Of a stretch of DNA of 64,000 nucleotides, positions 47,108 to 59,875 are shown piece after piece; position 1 is the first letter of the stretch; each line of letters starts with the position of its first letter. The notes beneath the pieces were generated by a model. The model saw nothing but the letters and a program-made list of their open reading frames with translations, had not been told where the DNA came from and did not search any database. The stretch is from Brachypodium distachyon (Eukaryota; Streptophyta; Magnoliopsida; Poales; Poaceae). The translations under genes were made by a program, and so were the position numbers. The stretch is from positions 21,566,501-21,630,500 of the forward strand of contig NC_016132.3 in NCBI RefSeq assembly GCF_000005505.3, written 5' to 3'.

Positions 47108-50100
47108 CGCTTGCAAAAGGGGAAAGCCTGATCAGAGGACTGGAACTGGAAGGTTAGTAAACTAACTCATCGAGTAAACTAAGGTTAGTTGAGACTTCAG
47201 AGCAGCATGTGACAGCTCCACTGATGTCTGCATCTTCCTTCTGCTGGGACGTGTCTGGATCTTGTCGTTTCCTGAGCAGATTGATTGTCCTACTGCAATA
47301 CAATATACAGCTCGGGTCTGATGAACTGAGCTGTCAAGAATCATTCAGAAATGTGCCCATGCACCTGTATGTACTCCGCGCAACTGGTGATTGTTAGGAG
47401 TAGTACAGTAGCTTCGGAAATGGAGTCTGTTGATGTGGTCATGTCGATCGTAGCTTAGGCATGCTGGCACAGTTAGAGACCACGTACCTATTCACATAGA
47501 CACGTGCTTCAGATTGGTAGTTTTGGTTTTCAAAGTCGCTTCATAACGTGATGCTTGAATCTTGATATGCTTGATATTGGTATGTGCATCATTTCTGGCT
47601 CGTAAATGCTGGCTACAGTCCATGCCTACCAAAAAGAACAATGAAATGAGTCCCGAAGATCTAATGATGGTCTCCAAAATTCGTTGCTTCAAGTTTTTCC
47701 TTATAAATATTTAGAAGTTTTTGTTATATCTACGTTGTCTAATTTTTAGTTATAGATATATAAGTTGATTTTTCAGCCATTGGATATGATTTGTGCTTTA
47801 ATATTCGGTACGAACGATGGAAAGAGAAGAGTGGGATGACGTCCAAATAGTAATCCAATGGTTTATACCTTAACTGAGATTTGATATTTTTTCTTAAAAA
47901 TCAAGCTACTAAGATATAACCACACCCATGTTTAAATTCGGTAGGTTACCAAGCCGACGAAATCTTTATTGAAAATTCATCTTCTCCTGTGCTCACAGAA
48001 ATGATCTGCAAATCGCATGAGACGAGACTATCACGATAAGATAATTCCCGTGTCCATGTTGGCGCACATTACCAAGCTCCAGAGATTGATTGTGTCTGGC
48101 CCACGTGTCCTCTACTGTGTGGGCTTCATATTTGCTGAACTGGTCCTTTTAGAGGCCCAGTTATTAGCCGACGAACCTTAAAAAAAAACTAGCCCATGGG
48201 CTCTTATTTGGTGCAGCTATTCTGAACTTTCGTCTCTTCCAAACAAAACACATATTTCCGAACAATGAGAGCAGCATAAAGCTGTCATGTAGTCATGTGA
48301 CCTAAAAAAGGGGTTACTGGCAGGAGTAGTGTCCTCGCATTGCTGGCGAGGTTTAAGGCCATATTGGTTTACCTCGCCGCCTCCTGTAAAAACTTTCTTT
48401 TGTCTGGGCTGTGTGACCGAACAGGCGAACAGCTCCGATCCAGGCTCGTTCTGTAACTTGTGTTATTCAGAATTTAGGCGAAACAGAGACTAGAAAAAGA
48501 AAGGACTGAGCTCTCTCCGCTGAACCTGCAGTCACATTACCAGGGTAGCTCATGCGGCATTGTCTACAGTCTACACCAAGAAACATCAGCAGACTCAGTC
48601 AGGAGACACCCGCGTCGCCGTCTCTGAAGATCCCGCAGAAAAACTAGACCCCGTACGTGCACGGCTGGATCCCCAGACCAGCAATGAGGTAGCTTGTCCT
48701 ATGCAGAAATGCAGGCCTTTTTGGTCTGGGTCAAACGGTCAGCCAGGATAGCTCCCTTTCCTTCCACGTTCATGTCAGATCCGCGCTGCAGCAGAGCTGA
48801 CGGTCAACTCTTTTGGTCAAGGCCCTTACGTTATCCCGTTGGCTACACATGCCAGAGCGAGATCAGGTCTTAATGACGCCCACAGTGCGGTAGTATACTC
48901 CTACTGAACCGCGGCGAAAATGTTGAACATGGAAAAACATGCAAGGTCTGGTAGTCGTAAAGGCGCACGCGCGCACACACACCTGTTTCTTTTTTTGTTA
49001 AGGTTTAATTTGGGCACGTCATGACGCCAAGCCAAGATGTATATATATCTGGATAAGTTGGATGGCCGCGTCAAAATAGCACAAATTAAGACGAATGGAC
49101 ACTAGAATACTCAGACCGTCCGATTCGGCGATCGGTGCGACGTGACTGGTTTCCGGTAAACAAACGGCTTCGTCGATCACAGGTCGCAATTTCGGCGTGC
49201 AAATTTTTTGCCGTTTTACACTAAGATAGGGTCGGAGACTGGTGATCAGTTGCGGCCGGTTTCCTGATGCCCACTTATGACGCAAGAGAACACATTAATC
49301 AAAGAGAGGCCATAAGCATCCGTGCAGGTGCAGCGACTGCTCTAAAAATATACGTATAATCCAGATTACCAGAGAGACGTACGTCGCCGTCGGCAGGACG
49401 TGGCAGCGTGTGCCTCGTCAAAGAAGCCACACACGCACGTGAGTTGTCAGTCGCATGCAGTTGTTCTCGTCTCAGAATTCTTCGCCTCGGAGCATTTTCA
49501 GCAGGTCTCTGTCCCGTTCTTAGGAGATAGAGTAAAAAAAAAATCTTCACTACAGACACTATTTGAATACCTTAAAGTAGTGAGACACCTAAATACATCC
49601 TTCAAACCCCTATTTCCAGGGACCCAGGAGGGAGTCCCTATTCCTCTCCTTGCCTGTCGACCACCGCACTCGACCGCCGCCCATCCCACCATGGCCTCGG
49701 CTTGGCTTGCCCTCATGCCCTCCTCTGTTGCTGCTGGGGAAGAAGATGAAAAGATGAAATTGACCCACTGACAAGTGGGTCCCATGTGTCAGTGTATAGG
49801 AAAAAATAAATAGGGACTGAGATATAGGAAATACTGCTGAAGAGCAAGATGAAATAAGAGTTTAAAATTTTAGGGAAAAACCCCTAAATCCTAGTAGTGA
49901 AGATGCTCTCGGTTCTCACGGCCGGGTTTTGCTTTATTCGTCGTGTATCGGGCCTAGGAATTTGCCCAATTTCACGGTTGATCGATCCGCATGTGACGGC
50001 GACACTGGCAATTGATGATCGAAATTTACGGGCATGGACAAGCGGAAAGCTAGCTGGTTGTTGTTGTCGAGAGCTACGGAAGAGGACAACGAAGCGTGCG

Positions 50101-52917
50101 TGATGTTGAGCTGTTGGCCGTCCGTTGAAATCTGCGGCTAGATGGAGACACAAACATGCAGTATGTAATTGGGGTCCGACTATATATGTTCGTTTCTTTG
50201 CATCGAGGAGAAACAAACGGAATCTGGACTTTGAGAACAACATGACATTCGGGTATTCGATGGTTCGTTGCAGTGATCGGTGGAAAAAGTTAAGCCGTCC
50301 ATGAGTCTACATTCCCTAATTTCTATGGATTATTAAATAGGTATAGTTTTGTTTCGTCTCCTGATCAAATCAATGAAACAAGATAAATTTGTCCGGTACG
50401 TAGTTGCTCCTGACTAGATGACTTTCGTTCCCTCGCTTCCTCTCCACGAATAATGAACTTTAACTTCTCGATGGAAAGGTCGCGCTTATCTGATCATCTC
50501 CATGCAATCTCCCCTTCATCCGTGCATTAGATACTTGTTCAAAAAGAGTAGTACATATGTAATAACTCCAGACAAACCCCCTTTGATCCACAGTAATTCC
50601 CCGTGAAAGAAAATCTAAGAAAGAAACGAGCTGAATGCCAAAGGGACGACGTCGGCTGCGCGCAGGGCCGGCCGGCCGACAAACGCAGGTGACGGTCGCG
50701 ATGGACGATGGTAACATGCACGCACATATTCCCCACGGTTCACACGAAAACCGCGGGCATATATAGGTACAGGTCCTATCGCACTCATCCAAATTCCTAA
50801 GAAGGGCGCCAGCACACGGCGCTGCGAGTCTTTTTGACATTCCCCTTGCCGCCGCGTCGTCCGTCTAAAAGCGTCCAAACTCTTGGCAACTCGCGTGAAT
50901 CCTCCACTCTTTTTAGCCGGCAGCATGCATATACCTTGTTAACTTGCTGACGCGTGCTTGAGATGCCATGCAGCAACAGTGCGCTGCACATCGAGTATGT
51001 AATCTCTATCTCTCTTTTTTTTAGGGAAATGTAATCGCTATCTCTACTTATACTTACTACCCAAAAGACACGTGAGGCTCTCATTTCCCACACATCTCTG
51101 TCCAACCTACTCTAAATCACCAACCTCCCACAAAAAACCGATTATACTCGATAAAAGCATGTACTCTTTCCGATCTATATTAATTTTTATTGATTTAGTA
51201 CAACTTAATTTGTACCAACGTTGATTGAAAAACTCAAAATAATTCGATGAGACTAACTATCTAAGGGTGTGTTGCTCACAAAAGATAACTTAACAAAGTG
51301 TAATTAGAAAAATGCGTTTACTACCACAATGAATCTATTCAACATCTGTTTCTTTATTATCCCATCGCATGCCACGATTGGTTTGGCAGGCTGTTTTCAT
51401 GACTCTCAACCTTTCTCCTTGGAGTAGCATAATAACCTACGTTTTGTCGCTGGTTTACGGGGATGGGGAAATTGGTATGACCGCTCATCCTCATGGGGGC
51501 TTGCGCGATATGTTGGTAGATTTGGAACCGCAGAAACAACTTGTTTTTTAGCAAGAAAAAAGTTTCCATTTTTTTGTAGATTTTTCTCATGACTTCGCAC
51601 TAGATCCATTCTTGATCCCTGCAAGATCAGACGGGTGCCAATGACTTTTTGAAATTTAGGTGCAACTGACTGAAGAAGGTCGCACAAGAATTCTTAACCG
51701 GTTTGGATGGCACGTCAACATCTATGTAGATGATCGAGGTGTAATATTTTTTTATTTAAGTTGTAAACTTGATACACTTTATGATGTTTGAGACTCGATA
51801 ACAAAACGACTGCGTGCATCCATGAGTGCGGAGTCCGGGCCATACCCCTTCTCGAGAGAAAAGAAAAATACAGACACTGTATATGCTCGGCCAGACTGGA
51901 AAAAGACAGACAAAACTTTCAACCAACAAGGTATAGTAACATCCATTTGCACCTGGCCAACAAGCGCACTAACATGTGTCATAATCTTCGAGTCTCCGAT
52001 CTTACTTTGATTTTACTTCTTTGCTTTTCACTTTGATTTTATTTCTTTGCTTTTCACCATCCCACTTATATCGATCGACTCACCACGTCAAGGGCTCAAG
52101 GTTGGAATGGATCACAGTGCGTGTGATCTGGTTCGCCCCAAAGTTGGACTTGGTCGAAAATGTTAGTACCACCTCTCCCACAAAAGACTTCGAGAGAAAA
52201 GGCTTGTTATTCTCTGCTCAAGTAAGCATTTTTTTTAACCGATCTTCTCTGCTCACAGGCAGAACTTGAAAGTCTTTCCTCTTTTTGGTTACTCTGCCGT
52301 GCGTGCACTTAATTATCAAGTCCATGGCTGATAGTAGTGCATTAGTAATTTTCTTGTGTAGATTATTCTATACCAATGTTCTAATCCGCAAGCATGCAGT
52401 GCATCGTTTTGTTGACTTTCAAGTTGCAACAATACATGCATGCATGTGCCTTTGCGAATGTTGAAACTGAGAGTCGGAAACTAATTTACTCACGATGTGT
52501 GGTGTCATACAACCGTGCGCCCACCAAAAAAGAGTAATATAGCGTGTGCTGCCGCACCCGTTACTTCGGATGAGGGAAAGCATAGCCTGTGAGTAAAATA
52601 CATGAAGATACTAATTACTTTGTTGGTAATACAAAAAAAGGTGATTTTTGTTAATACTGAAAAATGTGAATTTCAATTGTTTGAAATTTGGGCTGCTGCT
52701 GCCTGCCCGACTGATAGGTTTATAGCATTTCTTCCATTCTATGGTAGTTAGTTTTTTTACGTGGTCAGCCTCCGTTTCAACCCCTTTTCGATGAAAAAAA
52801 GCCTCCATGTGAAAATAGACATATAGAATGGGTTGTGTGTATGTACTTCGGTGACTGATAAGTTTATAGCATTTATTTCATTGTATGGTAGCACGTACAA
52901 GTGTGAGTATCGCAACT
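47108..52917. other. long intergenic stretch, no gene recognised
   Basis: No conserved coding frame. There is a GC-rich patch at 49390-49790 with an open frame lacking family signatures. An eroded Stowaway-like arm (ACTCTTTCCGATCTATATTAA) is near 51163. Short duplications occur, such as CTTTGCTTTTCAC.TTTGATTTTA at 52019-52057. Confidence 0.4.
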
Positions 52918-53111
52918 ACCACCTCTGATCAAACTAGACAGGCACACTGATAGAATAGCATCGGAATTCGGGTAATTGAGGAAGCACATACAACAATCTT
53001 TCCATAGACATCCAGGTGTTTATGTAAAGATTGTTGCATGAGCTACTCACATTTACCCAATGATGCAATTCTATCGGCGTGTCTTTTGGGGTTTGATTAA
53101 TTGGAGGCAGT
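52918..53111. mobile_element. hairpin-type MITE (imperfect inverted repeat)
   Basis: About 194 bp whose halves are inverted copies. Left arm: CTCTGATCAAAC, AGACAGGCACACTGATAGAAT and AACAATCTTTCCA. Right arm: TGTAAAGATTGTTG, ATTCTATCGGCGTGTCT and GTTTGATTAATTGGAGG. Arms are about 85 bp with many mismatches. The superfamily is not determined because no target duplication is obvious. Confidence 0.7.
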
Positions 53112-53394
53112 ATAGCTAGGATACATAATAGTTTGTTTTAGGTTCAAGTTGTCTAAGAATTATGTTTGTATTTTGTTTAATTAAGTTCAGTTTAATTAGT
53201 TTGGAACTTGATAGATCTTAATAAGCAAATTTGTAGTTTATCACAAATAATAAGAAATCGATCCCACTCATAAATGAATTGGCATGTTTAATTCATATAT
53301 AAGAACATAAATTAGTTAAGAAAATAAATTAAGAAATGTTATGATATATAGCCGTCACATATATGGACTCTTGACAATATTGAACCAAAAGGAT

Positions 53395-53742
53395 AAGCCA
53401 TCGCACACAGTTGGTTTCTGCACCGTGTGCAAGTGCAATTGGGGTGGCTATCGGACACGGTTTCCGGGCTTAAATCGTGTGAAAGCTATACGCTCGAAGT
53501 TTTTCTAACGGTGTCTATTATCTCGAACATCACACATGGTTGCAGACCGTGTGCGAGTATATATACTCCCTCCATCCAATAAAAAATGTCTCAAGTTTGT
53601 CAAAATTTAGATGTATCTAGACATCACTTAGTGTATAAATGCGTTCAAATTTAATCAAAGTTGAAACATCCCTTATTCCTTATTGGACGGAGAAAGTATA
53701 TGAATATTAGACCCGTCTTAAAAAATCAGATTTGTACTAGTG
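53395..53742. mobile_element. terminal fragment of a second CACTA-type element
   Basis: Ends TTTGTACTAGTG at 53731-53742, the inverse of CACTAGTACAAA. It contains subterminal-type repeats of RCCGTGTGCRA / TCGCACACRGTT (53400-53560). The left terminus is missing or too diverged to see. A Stowaway MITE (53566-53696) is inserted between the subterminal repeats and the end. Confidence 0.6.
53566..53696. mobile_element. Stowaway MITE nested in the CACTA fragment
   Basis: 131 bp between TA dinucleotides; ends CTCCCTCCATCCAATAAAAA and TTATTGGACGGAGAAAG inverted. Confidence 0.88.
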
Positions 53743-54703
53743 TTTGTTTTGTGACGTGCATTTACCACGTGCACACATACTGTTCTCAAGGTACGAACGG
53801 GCATCATATTATATATGATACGTATGGATAGCTCATGTACGTAGTACTCTACCTAATTATATGTAGGCATATATAGTCCCCAGAAATTAATTGATTGATA
53901 TAGTGAGAAACTATAGGCATGGTCAAAGTAGTGTGCCGTATAATCAACAGAAATGAGATTTTCAAATTTTCAGATTATTCCCCATCGTTGATGTGGCGAC
54001 CACATGGGCACGAGTGGGATTTGAAGAGATTTAAGTTCGGTACGGTCAAGTCAGTGCACTAAACTAAAGGAAAGTGGGAACACACATTACACATGTATGC
54101 ATGTATGTTAGGAACAGACGATAATTTAATCAGTTGCATGTCGTACGAATGTTTGCATGGCGCATACAAAAATAAGATAGGAAAGCGTTAAAATTAGCTA
54201 GCTAAGGATCAACAGTCAGAAGTTAATTAAGAGCTGGCCGATTGATTTGGGCAATTTTGAGACAAGTAGGAGGAAGTAGCTAATGATCAACCAGTCAGAA
54301 GTTAACAGCCGATCGATTATACATCTTCTTCAAATTCAAAGTCAACATGCATATGCATGCGTGATATGCTACTCCTGCATTGATACAAATATCTGCCCCT
54401 CACGAAAATATGGGCTTGTGAAGCTGACAAATTTTCTCCCCTCGCAAACTGCAGTAAGCTACAGACAAGACTAACCTTTATGCCTGTCTCCCCTGCAACT
54501 CCTCCCCGGGAAAAAAATTCAGCTACTTCACAGCCTATATATCTTCTCGACGACAACAACCTACATATGCATGGTCTTATTGCTCCAACGTTCTAGCTAT
54601 ATACGCGTGTGCACATATACCATTCCCCAATTAAAGTACGTACGCAAACTAGCTAATCATCGAGATCGAATTAACCCTGTATGTTAACCGATATCTGCCG
54701 AAT
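53743..54703. other. intergenic, 3' side of the WIP gene
   Basis: AT-rich with repeated GATCAACAGTCAGAAGTTAA-like text at about 54208-54226 and 54285-54306. No gene seen; the WIP 3' UTR should lie near 54550-54703. Confidence 0.4.
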
Positions 54704-56430
54704 TCATATGCACTGCTGGTCGAACCGTATGACGCGCTCCTTGGGCTCGGCTGCCGCTGCTAACGGGCCGGCGGCGGCGACGACGACATGAAAGTGGCCG
54801 GCGCCGAAGGAGCGGGCGTGGTCGTTGAGGGAGCGCTTGTGCTTGAAGTCGGAGCCGCAGGCGCAGAGCCAGCGCTTGCCGCAGTTCTTCTCGTGGGTGC
54901 GCCAGTCGCCCTTGACGGCGAATGGCTTGCCGCAGCGGCGGCAGGCGAATGGCTTGGCGCCGTGCTTCCGCCGGTAGTGGGTCTGCAGCGTGCGGAAGTC
55001 CTTGAGGGGCCGGGCCCGCGGGTGGCCCACGTTGTTCCGGCAGCCCGGCGCGCAGCAGTAGCACGGGAGCCGCAGCAGCGCCAGCGTCGTGGCGTGGGTG
55101 CCCTTGAGCGAGTCCGGGCCCTTCCTGTACTCACGACCGTGGCCCCACATGTGCATCTGCAATGCGTACGTGGATGTAAATAAGTAACCAAGTTAAGTTT
55201 GGGGAAGTAAAGCGAAAGGAATTTGTTCTTGCCGTACTACGCGCGTTTGAGTGCCCGGCTTTTGCTTTTTATCGCCGTTTTGGCGAGGGAATTAAGATCG
55301 ATGTGTGAACTGAACTTTGTTATATGCTGGCCGGGTTCAGTCAAGTGTCATTTCCTTTTTCTGTATTTTGGTTCCCCGCGGGGTGAGTATACGTATACAT
55401 ATGGAATATGTCTAAGGTTTATTCGGCAAACTTGAAGATGCATGCATGAGATCTGGGTTGACTAATTGAGACATGCACAAGCACGCGCAAAACGAATTTA
55501 TCGTGCATGTTGCTCTTGATGCGATACTAATGCACACCACGTATGCCGCTTAATTTAATATCCAGCAATTACTATGTAGTCCCTATTTAGCTTCAAAACC
55601 ATCCCCGATTTTTTTTTAAAAGATGATGAATCACGGAGTAACACAACACACATCTTTGGAATTTGAAAAAAGAGTTCACCGCAAAAAGAAGAAGAAAGGT
55701 CGAAGAAAGAGGATGCAAAGAAGCTGCTATATATGCATATTCATCCCAATTAAACATGGCGGGACATCGATCAATAAATAATCTTTTTTTTGCGAGAAGA
55801 TCAATAAATAATCACCTGCATGTTGTTGTATCGGTTGAAGGTCTTGCTGCAGACATGGCAGGCGAACTGCACGGCGCCGGTGAGTATCTGCGCCGGCGTC
55901 GGGATCCAATACGGCCGGTCGCGGCAGGGTGTGACGCCATTGCTGCTCTCCTCTACCGACTCCACCATCATCTCACCGTGTACTACTGCTCCCTCACCTG
56001 CAGCTTCCACCTTGCGCATCTCAATCTCATGCCTTGGCATCTCCTCCTCCTCCAATTCCTCCTCTTCCGTCTCCTCATCATCCTCCTCCTCCTCTTCCTC
56101 ATCTACGGCCATGGCGGGCAACTCTTCTGAACTGTACCCGCCACTCGTCGGCAAGCCGATGTTCAGATCAGCACAGTCATCCTCTGTGATATTGCTAACC
56201 TCTTCTTTGACAGATGGTTTTATCTCCGGACTCGTCTTCTCCCCAGCTCCGAGCCTGCCAAGGAGTGGCAAACACATCATGGTAGCACTTCGGTGTTCGC
56301 CGCCGGGTACTGCCTGCTGCAGGTGATCCGTCGATGGCATCGTCGTGGACGGCGGCGAGGATGCCGGCTTGAGCCACTCGAAGTACGGGACGGCGCCGCC
56401 CTCCATCGCGCAAGCAGCCCTCAGCACCAT
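54704..56430 (-). CDS. WIP-subfamily C2H2 zinc-finger transcription factor
   Basis: Two exons: 55816-56430 and 54704-55156, phase 0, 355 aa. The N-terminal half is variable, with [10 protein letters not shown], a long Glu/Asp run ([15 protein letters not shown]) and DLNIGLP, an EAR-like LxLxL relative. The family hallmark WIP is at residues 175-177 ([11 protein letters not shown]). Finger 1 is C191-C194-H207-H211, spanning the exon junction as in other WIP genes. Fingers 2-4 follow: CCAPGC...H265...H270, C277-C280-H293-C297, and C303-C305-H318. Relatives such as TT1/WIP1 and NTT/WIP2 are nuclear regulators of seed coat, transmitting tract and root identity; which orthologue this is cannot be said. 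The start at 56430 is preferred to the in-frame ATG at 56463, which lies only about 16 bp from the TATA box; 56406 is an alternative. Confidence 0.95.
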
Positions 56431-56478
56431 AGATAAATCCGACCCCCTCTGTATGTAACACAATTGCAGAGTGCTCTG

Positions 56479-56486
56479 TATATATA
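56479..56486 (-). promoter_or_regulatory. TATA box of the WIP gene
   Basis: TATATATA, about 50 bp upstream of the ATG at 56430. Expected transcription start is near 56450. Confidence 0.6.
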
Positions 56487-57677
56487 TCTGAGGTTTCCGG
56501 TGGAGAGAGGTCGCCTGGGTATGTCAAGCCGTGCATGTCACGGCCGGGAAGAAACGGGGAAAAAGCGAGCTAGGCTCTCGAGTGCCGCGCGCCGTTGGTG
56601 TTTCGCGTCCCTTTGGAGCTTGGAAGGCTGTCTGGCTTGCCCGCGGCGCGCGTATATGTAGGGGATCGGTTCATGAGGTGAGCAATTTAAAAGCTGGGGA
56701 CTTGCATCCGCAGGCGCGCGCGTGGTCGGGTGTGAATGAGCGAGCTGTATAATCTGGGAATCTATGCCTCTGCCTAGAGGCGTGACAGCGAGGTGGACTT
56801 GGAATTGGAATGTGGTGCGCGCCCGCCCGGCAGAGGCATGCAGGCCGTGTGTGCAATGTGTATGGCATCGTAGCCGCCTGCCGGCCGCCTCTGGGTTTGG
56901 GATGGGTACAGGTTGCCGCAAGGAGGTTGATACTAGGTTCCCGCGGCAAGTATCAAGCTATAGTGGGGGTCAATTCGATTACCCCATCGATCAAGGCTGG
57001 GATGTGAAAAAACGTGTGCCAGCTACCTATATTTCGGTTGGAAGCCAAGCCGGTGAAACATCTCTCGCTTGAGGTACTGTGTAGGTATAGATTGCACGTG
57101 TAAATTGTAGGAGTACGAAGTAATGGTTGCTAATACTTTTTCTGATCCAAAGTAATTGTCGAATACATGCGTGTATAGACAAAGTTGCGATAATTAATTT
57201 AGATCCGAGGGAGCAGAAAAGTTGAAATCTCAGGGTGGCTTAGCTATCTAGAATGATTGCTAGAATACACTTGTGTTTAACAGCTACGTCCCTTTCTAAC
57301 GAGCTAGGTGCATGCGTACGTACACAGATTGTTGGCTATACGCCTCTAGCTCTCTATATATGCTGTAAATTATGCACTAAACTACTCTCAGCTACTATAA
57401 TATGCAGTCTTGCATGTGGCCAAGAGATCAGGATATGCTTGCCTCTCCGTAATATTATACGCCATGCACTACATATATCTTCTTTTCTAGATATGGCCGG
57501 TTCCTTACTTTGGTTGGGCACGCGTCACACGCAGCTAGTTATTGTCATTGTTTGGCTTGATGTACGCCCTTGACTGTACTTATCCCTGTAGAGAGCTGCG
57601 TGAGTTTATATGCTGATCGGGCAGGGTGTTGAAGATATGTGTTACAGGAATCGTAAACTAATCATATTTTGATTAGG

Positions 57678-57679
<2 letters not shown>
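56487..57679. other. WIP gene upstream region, no other gene
   Basis: GC-rich near 56520-56930, otherwise AT-rich. Contains a degenerate Stowaway at 57136-57213. No coding gene recognised. Confidence 0.45.
57136..57213. mobile_element. degenerate Stowaway MITE
   Basis: Left CTTTTTCTGATCCAAAGTAA and right TTAATTTAGATCCGAGGGAG are imperfect inverted arms after a TA; CGATAATTA and TAATTGTCG are the inner continuation. Confidence 0.7.

Positions 57680-57723
<44 letters not shown>
57680..57723. repeat. (TA)n microsatellite
   Basis: About 22 TA units immediately left of the TIR element; a shorter TA tract occurs on its right side (about 63795-63804). Confidence 0.95.
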
Positions 57724-57728
<5 letters not shown>

Positions 57729-58004
57729 TGCACCAGAAGTCCTAATTCTTTCGTAAAGGTCCCAAGTTAGTCCTTGTTGTTGTTCTCGACAACAATTAGA
57801 GTAAGCGGTGTCAAAACTCGATGGCAGAAGTGCGTAAAAGTAGGGCGTGTACGCCGGCCTTATAGCGAAGGTCACCGTGCACTTGGACAAATTGACACGT
57901 CGATATTTTTTGAATAGGTTCGGTCGACCCTACGGGTACACCGAGTTGTGGATGAAGCATCTTCTAGTTCCTCCCTCGGAGGGACGAGGTGGCTTCTTGG
58001 GTTG

Positions 58005-59562
58005 TCAAGTCTTTAGGAATGATGCTTGTCCTTCGACGGCGAAGATTTTCCGGGCTTGGTCGTCGGGGGTCTTTTTTCCCCACCTCCTCTTCTTCTTGGA
58101 AGATGAAGCAGGCGCAGGGGGTTTGTCGGACGAGGTAGTTCCTTCGGGAGCAGCGCGTGGCGCGTCCTTTTTGGTAATGTCCCCGTCTTCGCCCCAGATG
58201 TATTCCTGCAAGATTCGACAGAGCTCCTCGGTCATCCTTGGAGGATTGCGACTTAGGGCCCGACTCACTTCTCCTTGGAGAAGGCCTTGCATGCATGCGT
58301 CGATCACGGTGGTCGACGGTGGGTTGACGATTTGGCTTCGTACCTTCGCGAAGCGATGGAAGAAGCTTCGGAGCGATTCCTCCGGCTTTTGTTTCACGAC
58401 ATATAGCTCGTGAGCCTGCACGGGTTCTTTGAAGTTTCCTTGAAAGTTGGCGATGAAGTTCTCTTGCAGACGTTCCCACGAGTGCACGGACTTCTTCCGC
58501 AGGTTATAAAACCAAATTTGCGCCATTCCGATGAGCGCGAGCGGAAAGAGGTTGCACATCTCGATAGGACCTCCCCCGGCGGCCCGTATGGCGGTGGAGT
58601 AGATAGACATCCAAGAATTGAAAAGGATTTGATTTCCCGTCGTACGGCCGTATTGTAGGTGGCTTGAACCTTGGCGGAAAAGGTGCGTCTTGGATCTCCC
58701 CCGTGAGCGGGTTGCAAGTCGACCGATTCTTTTGGTTCCTTCGGTGGCGAGGTCCTCCCTCGTCGCTTTCGTCATTAGAGGGGTGGCTTGGAGAATGATC
58801 TCGGCGTTTTCTTGAAGGGTTGGAGCGTCGACGGGAATTCCTTTCGCCGCCGGCATGGGCTCCGGATTCCGCAACTTGCTCGTTCCCATGCACGCTGGGG
58901 TCTCGTTCCCCGTGAGGTGCAGCTTGAGGTGGTACCTGGTTGCCACCTTGCTCGACCCCGACGGGGGGAGCAAGGGGCGCTTGCGGGGCACTCGCAAAGC
59001 GAGGTTGATGTTGAGCGTGTGCGACTTGGAGAGCGCCTTGCGGCGCAAGCCCCTAATGAGGATGATACCAAGGAGGTTCATGGGCGATCGCGGCGAGCGC
59101 CAGTGGAGGTAATCCCGGGTTGGAGCGGTCGTAGGCTGGGACTCCTTGGTTTTCCGGCGCGGATCCTCCCGACGCCACATTGTTTCCTCTTGTTGGTTCT
59201 GAGGGCAGGGTCACTACCGGTTGTAGGGAAGGTGGCGCAAAGCCCATCGAGCGAGGCATGCCGAGTTCCGTATCCCCTGCGGGTGCGGCAACCGTAGGCA
59301 GCTCGCCGATCCTTGCCACCACGTTGCTGAGTGTCGAGGGACCGCCTACGACGGTTTCGAGCACCTCGGTTCCTTCCGGGACGGCCGGCAGCGAAGGGGC
59401 GATCGCGACTTCCGTCGTAGCGACCATGCTTGCGGCGACATCCGGGTTGGTGATGATTCCTTCTTCCTCGGGAGCCCCCGAGGCACTTGCTTTCTTCGTT
59501 TGCAACCGTGTAGACTTCGCGGCAAGTTGGGGACCCGATGAAGTAGGCTTCGTCGGGGCCAT
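58005..59562 (-). pseudogene. gypsy-type gag, frameshifted
   Basis: Begins MAPTKPTSSGPQLAAKSTR at 59562 and has a long low-complexity N-terminus. The retrotransposon gag core is spread over three frames: RPYDGKSNPFQFLDVYLLH near 58610-58670, then WERLQENFIANFQGNFKEP and SLRSFFHRFAKVRSQI (58320-58480). It stops after the Lys-rich IFAVEGQASFLKT. The C-terminus runs directly into LTR sequence at about 57938. Confidence 0.82.
59263..59489. repeat. 227-bp gag segment, first copy
   Basis: Nearly identical, in the same orientation, to 61601-61827; both start GAGTTCCGTATCCCCTGCGG and end GAGGCACTTG. Here it is part of the gag N-terminal region. Confidence 0.95.
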
Positions 59563-59579
59563 TAAACCTTCAATTTCGG

Positions 59580-59615
59580 CATAGCTTTTGTGTGCACCAT
59601 AGCTTTTGTGTGCAC
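59580..59615. repeat. 18-bp tandem duplication at the gag/LTR junction
   Basis: CATAGCTTTTGTGTGCAC occurs twice head to tail (59580-59597 and 59598-59615), exactly where gag upstream sequence gives way to LTR sequence. Confidence 0.9.
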
Positions 59616-59875
59616 CAAGTGGGAAAATTGGGCTTGGTCCATGGTTCACCATGGACTAAGGGCCCCCTCCTCACACCTTTCTTGCCTCCTACTCAAACTC
59701 AATTTTCCTTTTGACCATGGCATCAGAGGCTTGACTTGCTGACTTGTCTTCCCTTGCCATGTAGGATTGACCATGCCACGTTGGCGTCTTGACTTGTGTT
59801 GAGAAATGTTGACCTAGTCGTCACCACGTAGGATTTACGGCCCGGCCCATATAAGAGTTTTATTTTACTACAACA
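59580..59875 (-). repeat. 5' part of an LTR (internal copy)
   Basis: Reads TGTTGTAGTAAAATAAAACT from 59875 on the minus strand and matches the first 300 bp or so of the family LTR, then switches to gag. Confidence 0.9.

Noticed and set aside
49400..49790. 123-codon plus-strand and 95-codon minus-strand frames
   Set aside because: No recognisable domain, and both depend on the same GC-rich patch.
55820..56326. Ser-rich plus-strand frame opposite the WIP first exon
   Set aside because: The Ser run is the antisense of the Glu/Asp codon run of the real gene.
59580..59875. Right end of a separate 2.1-kb element (57775-59875)
   Set aside because: The base run after 59875 (AGAGC) does not match GTCCT, whereas the sequence after 62554 (ATCCT) nearly does, so the target duplication belongs to the full composite.
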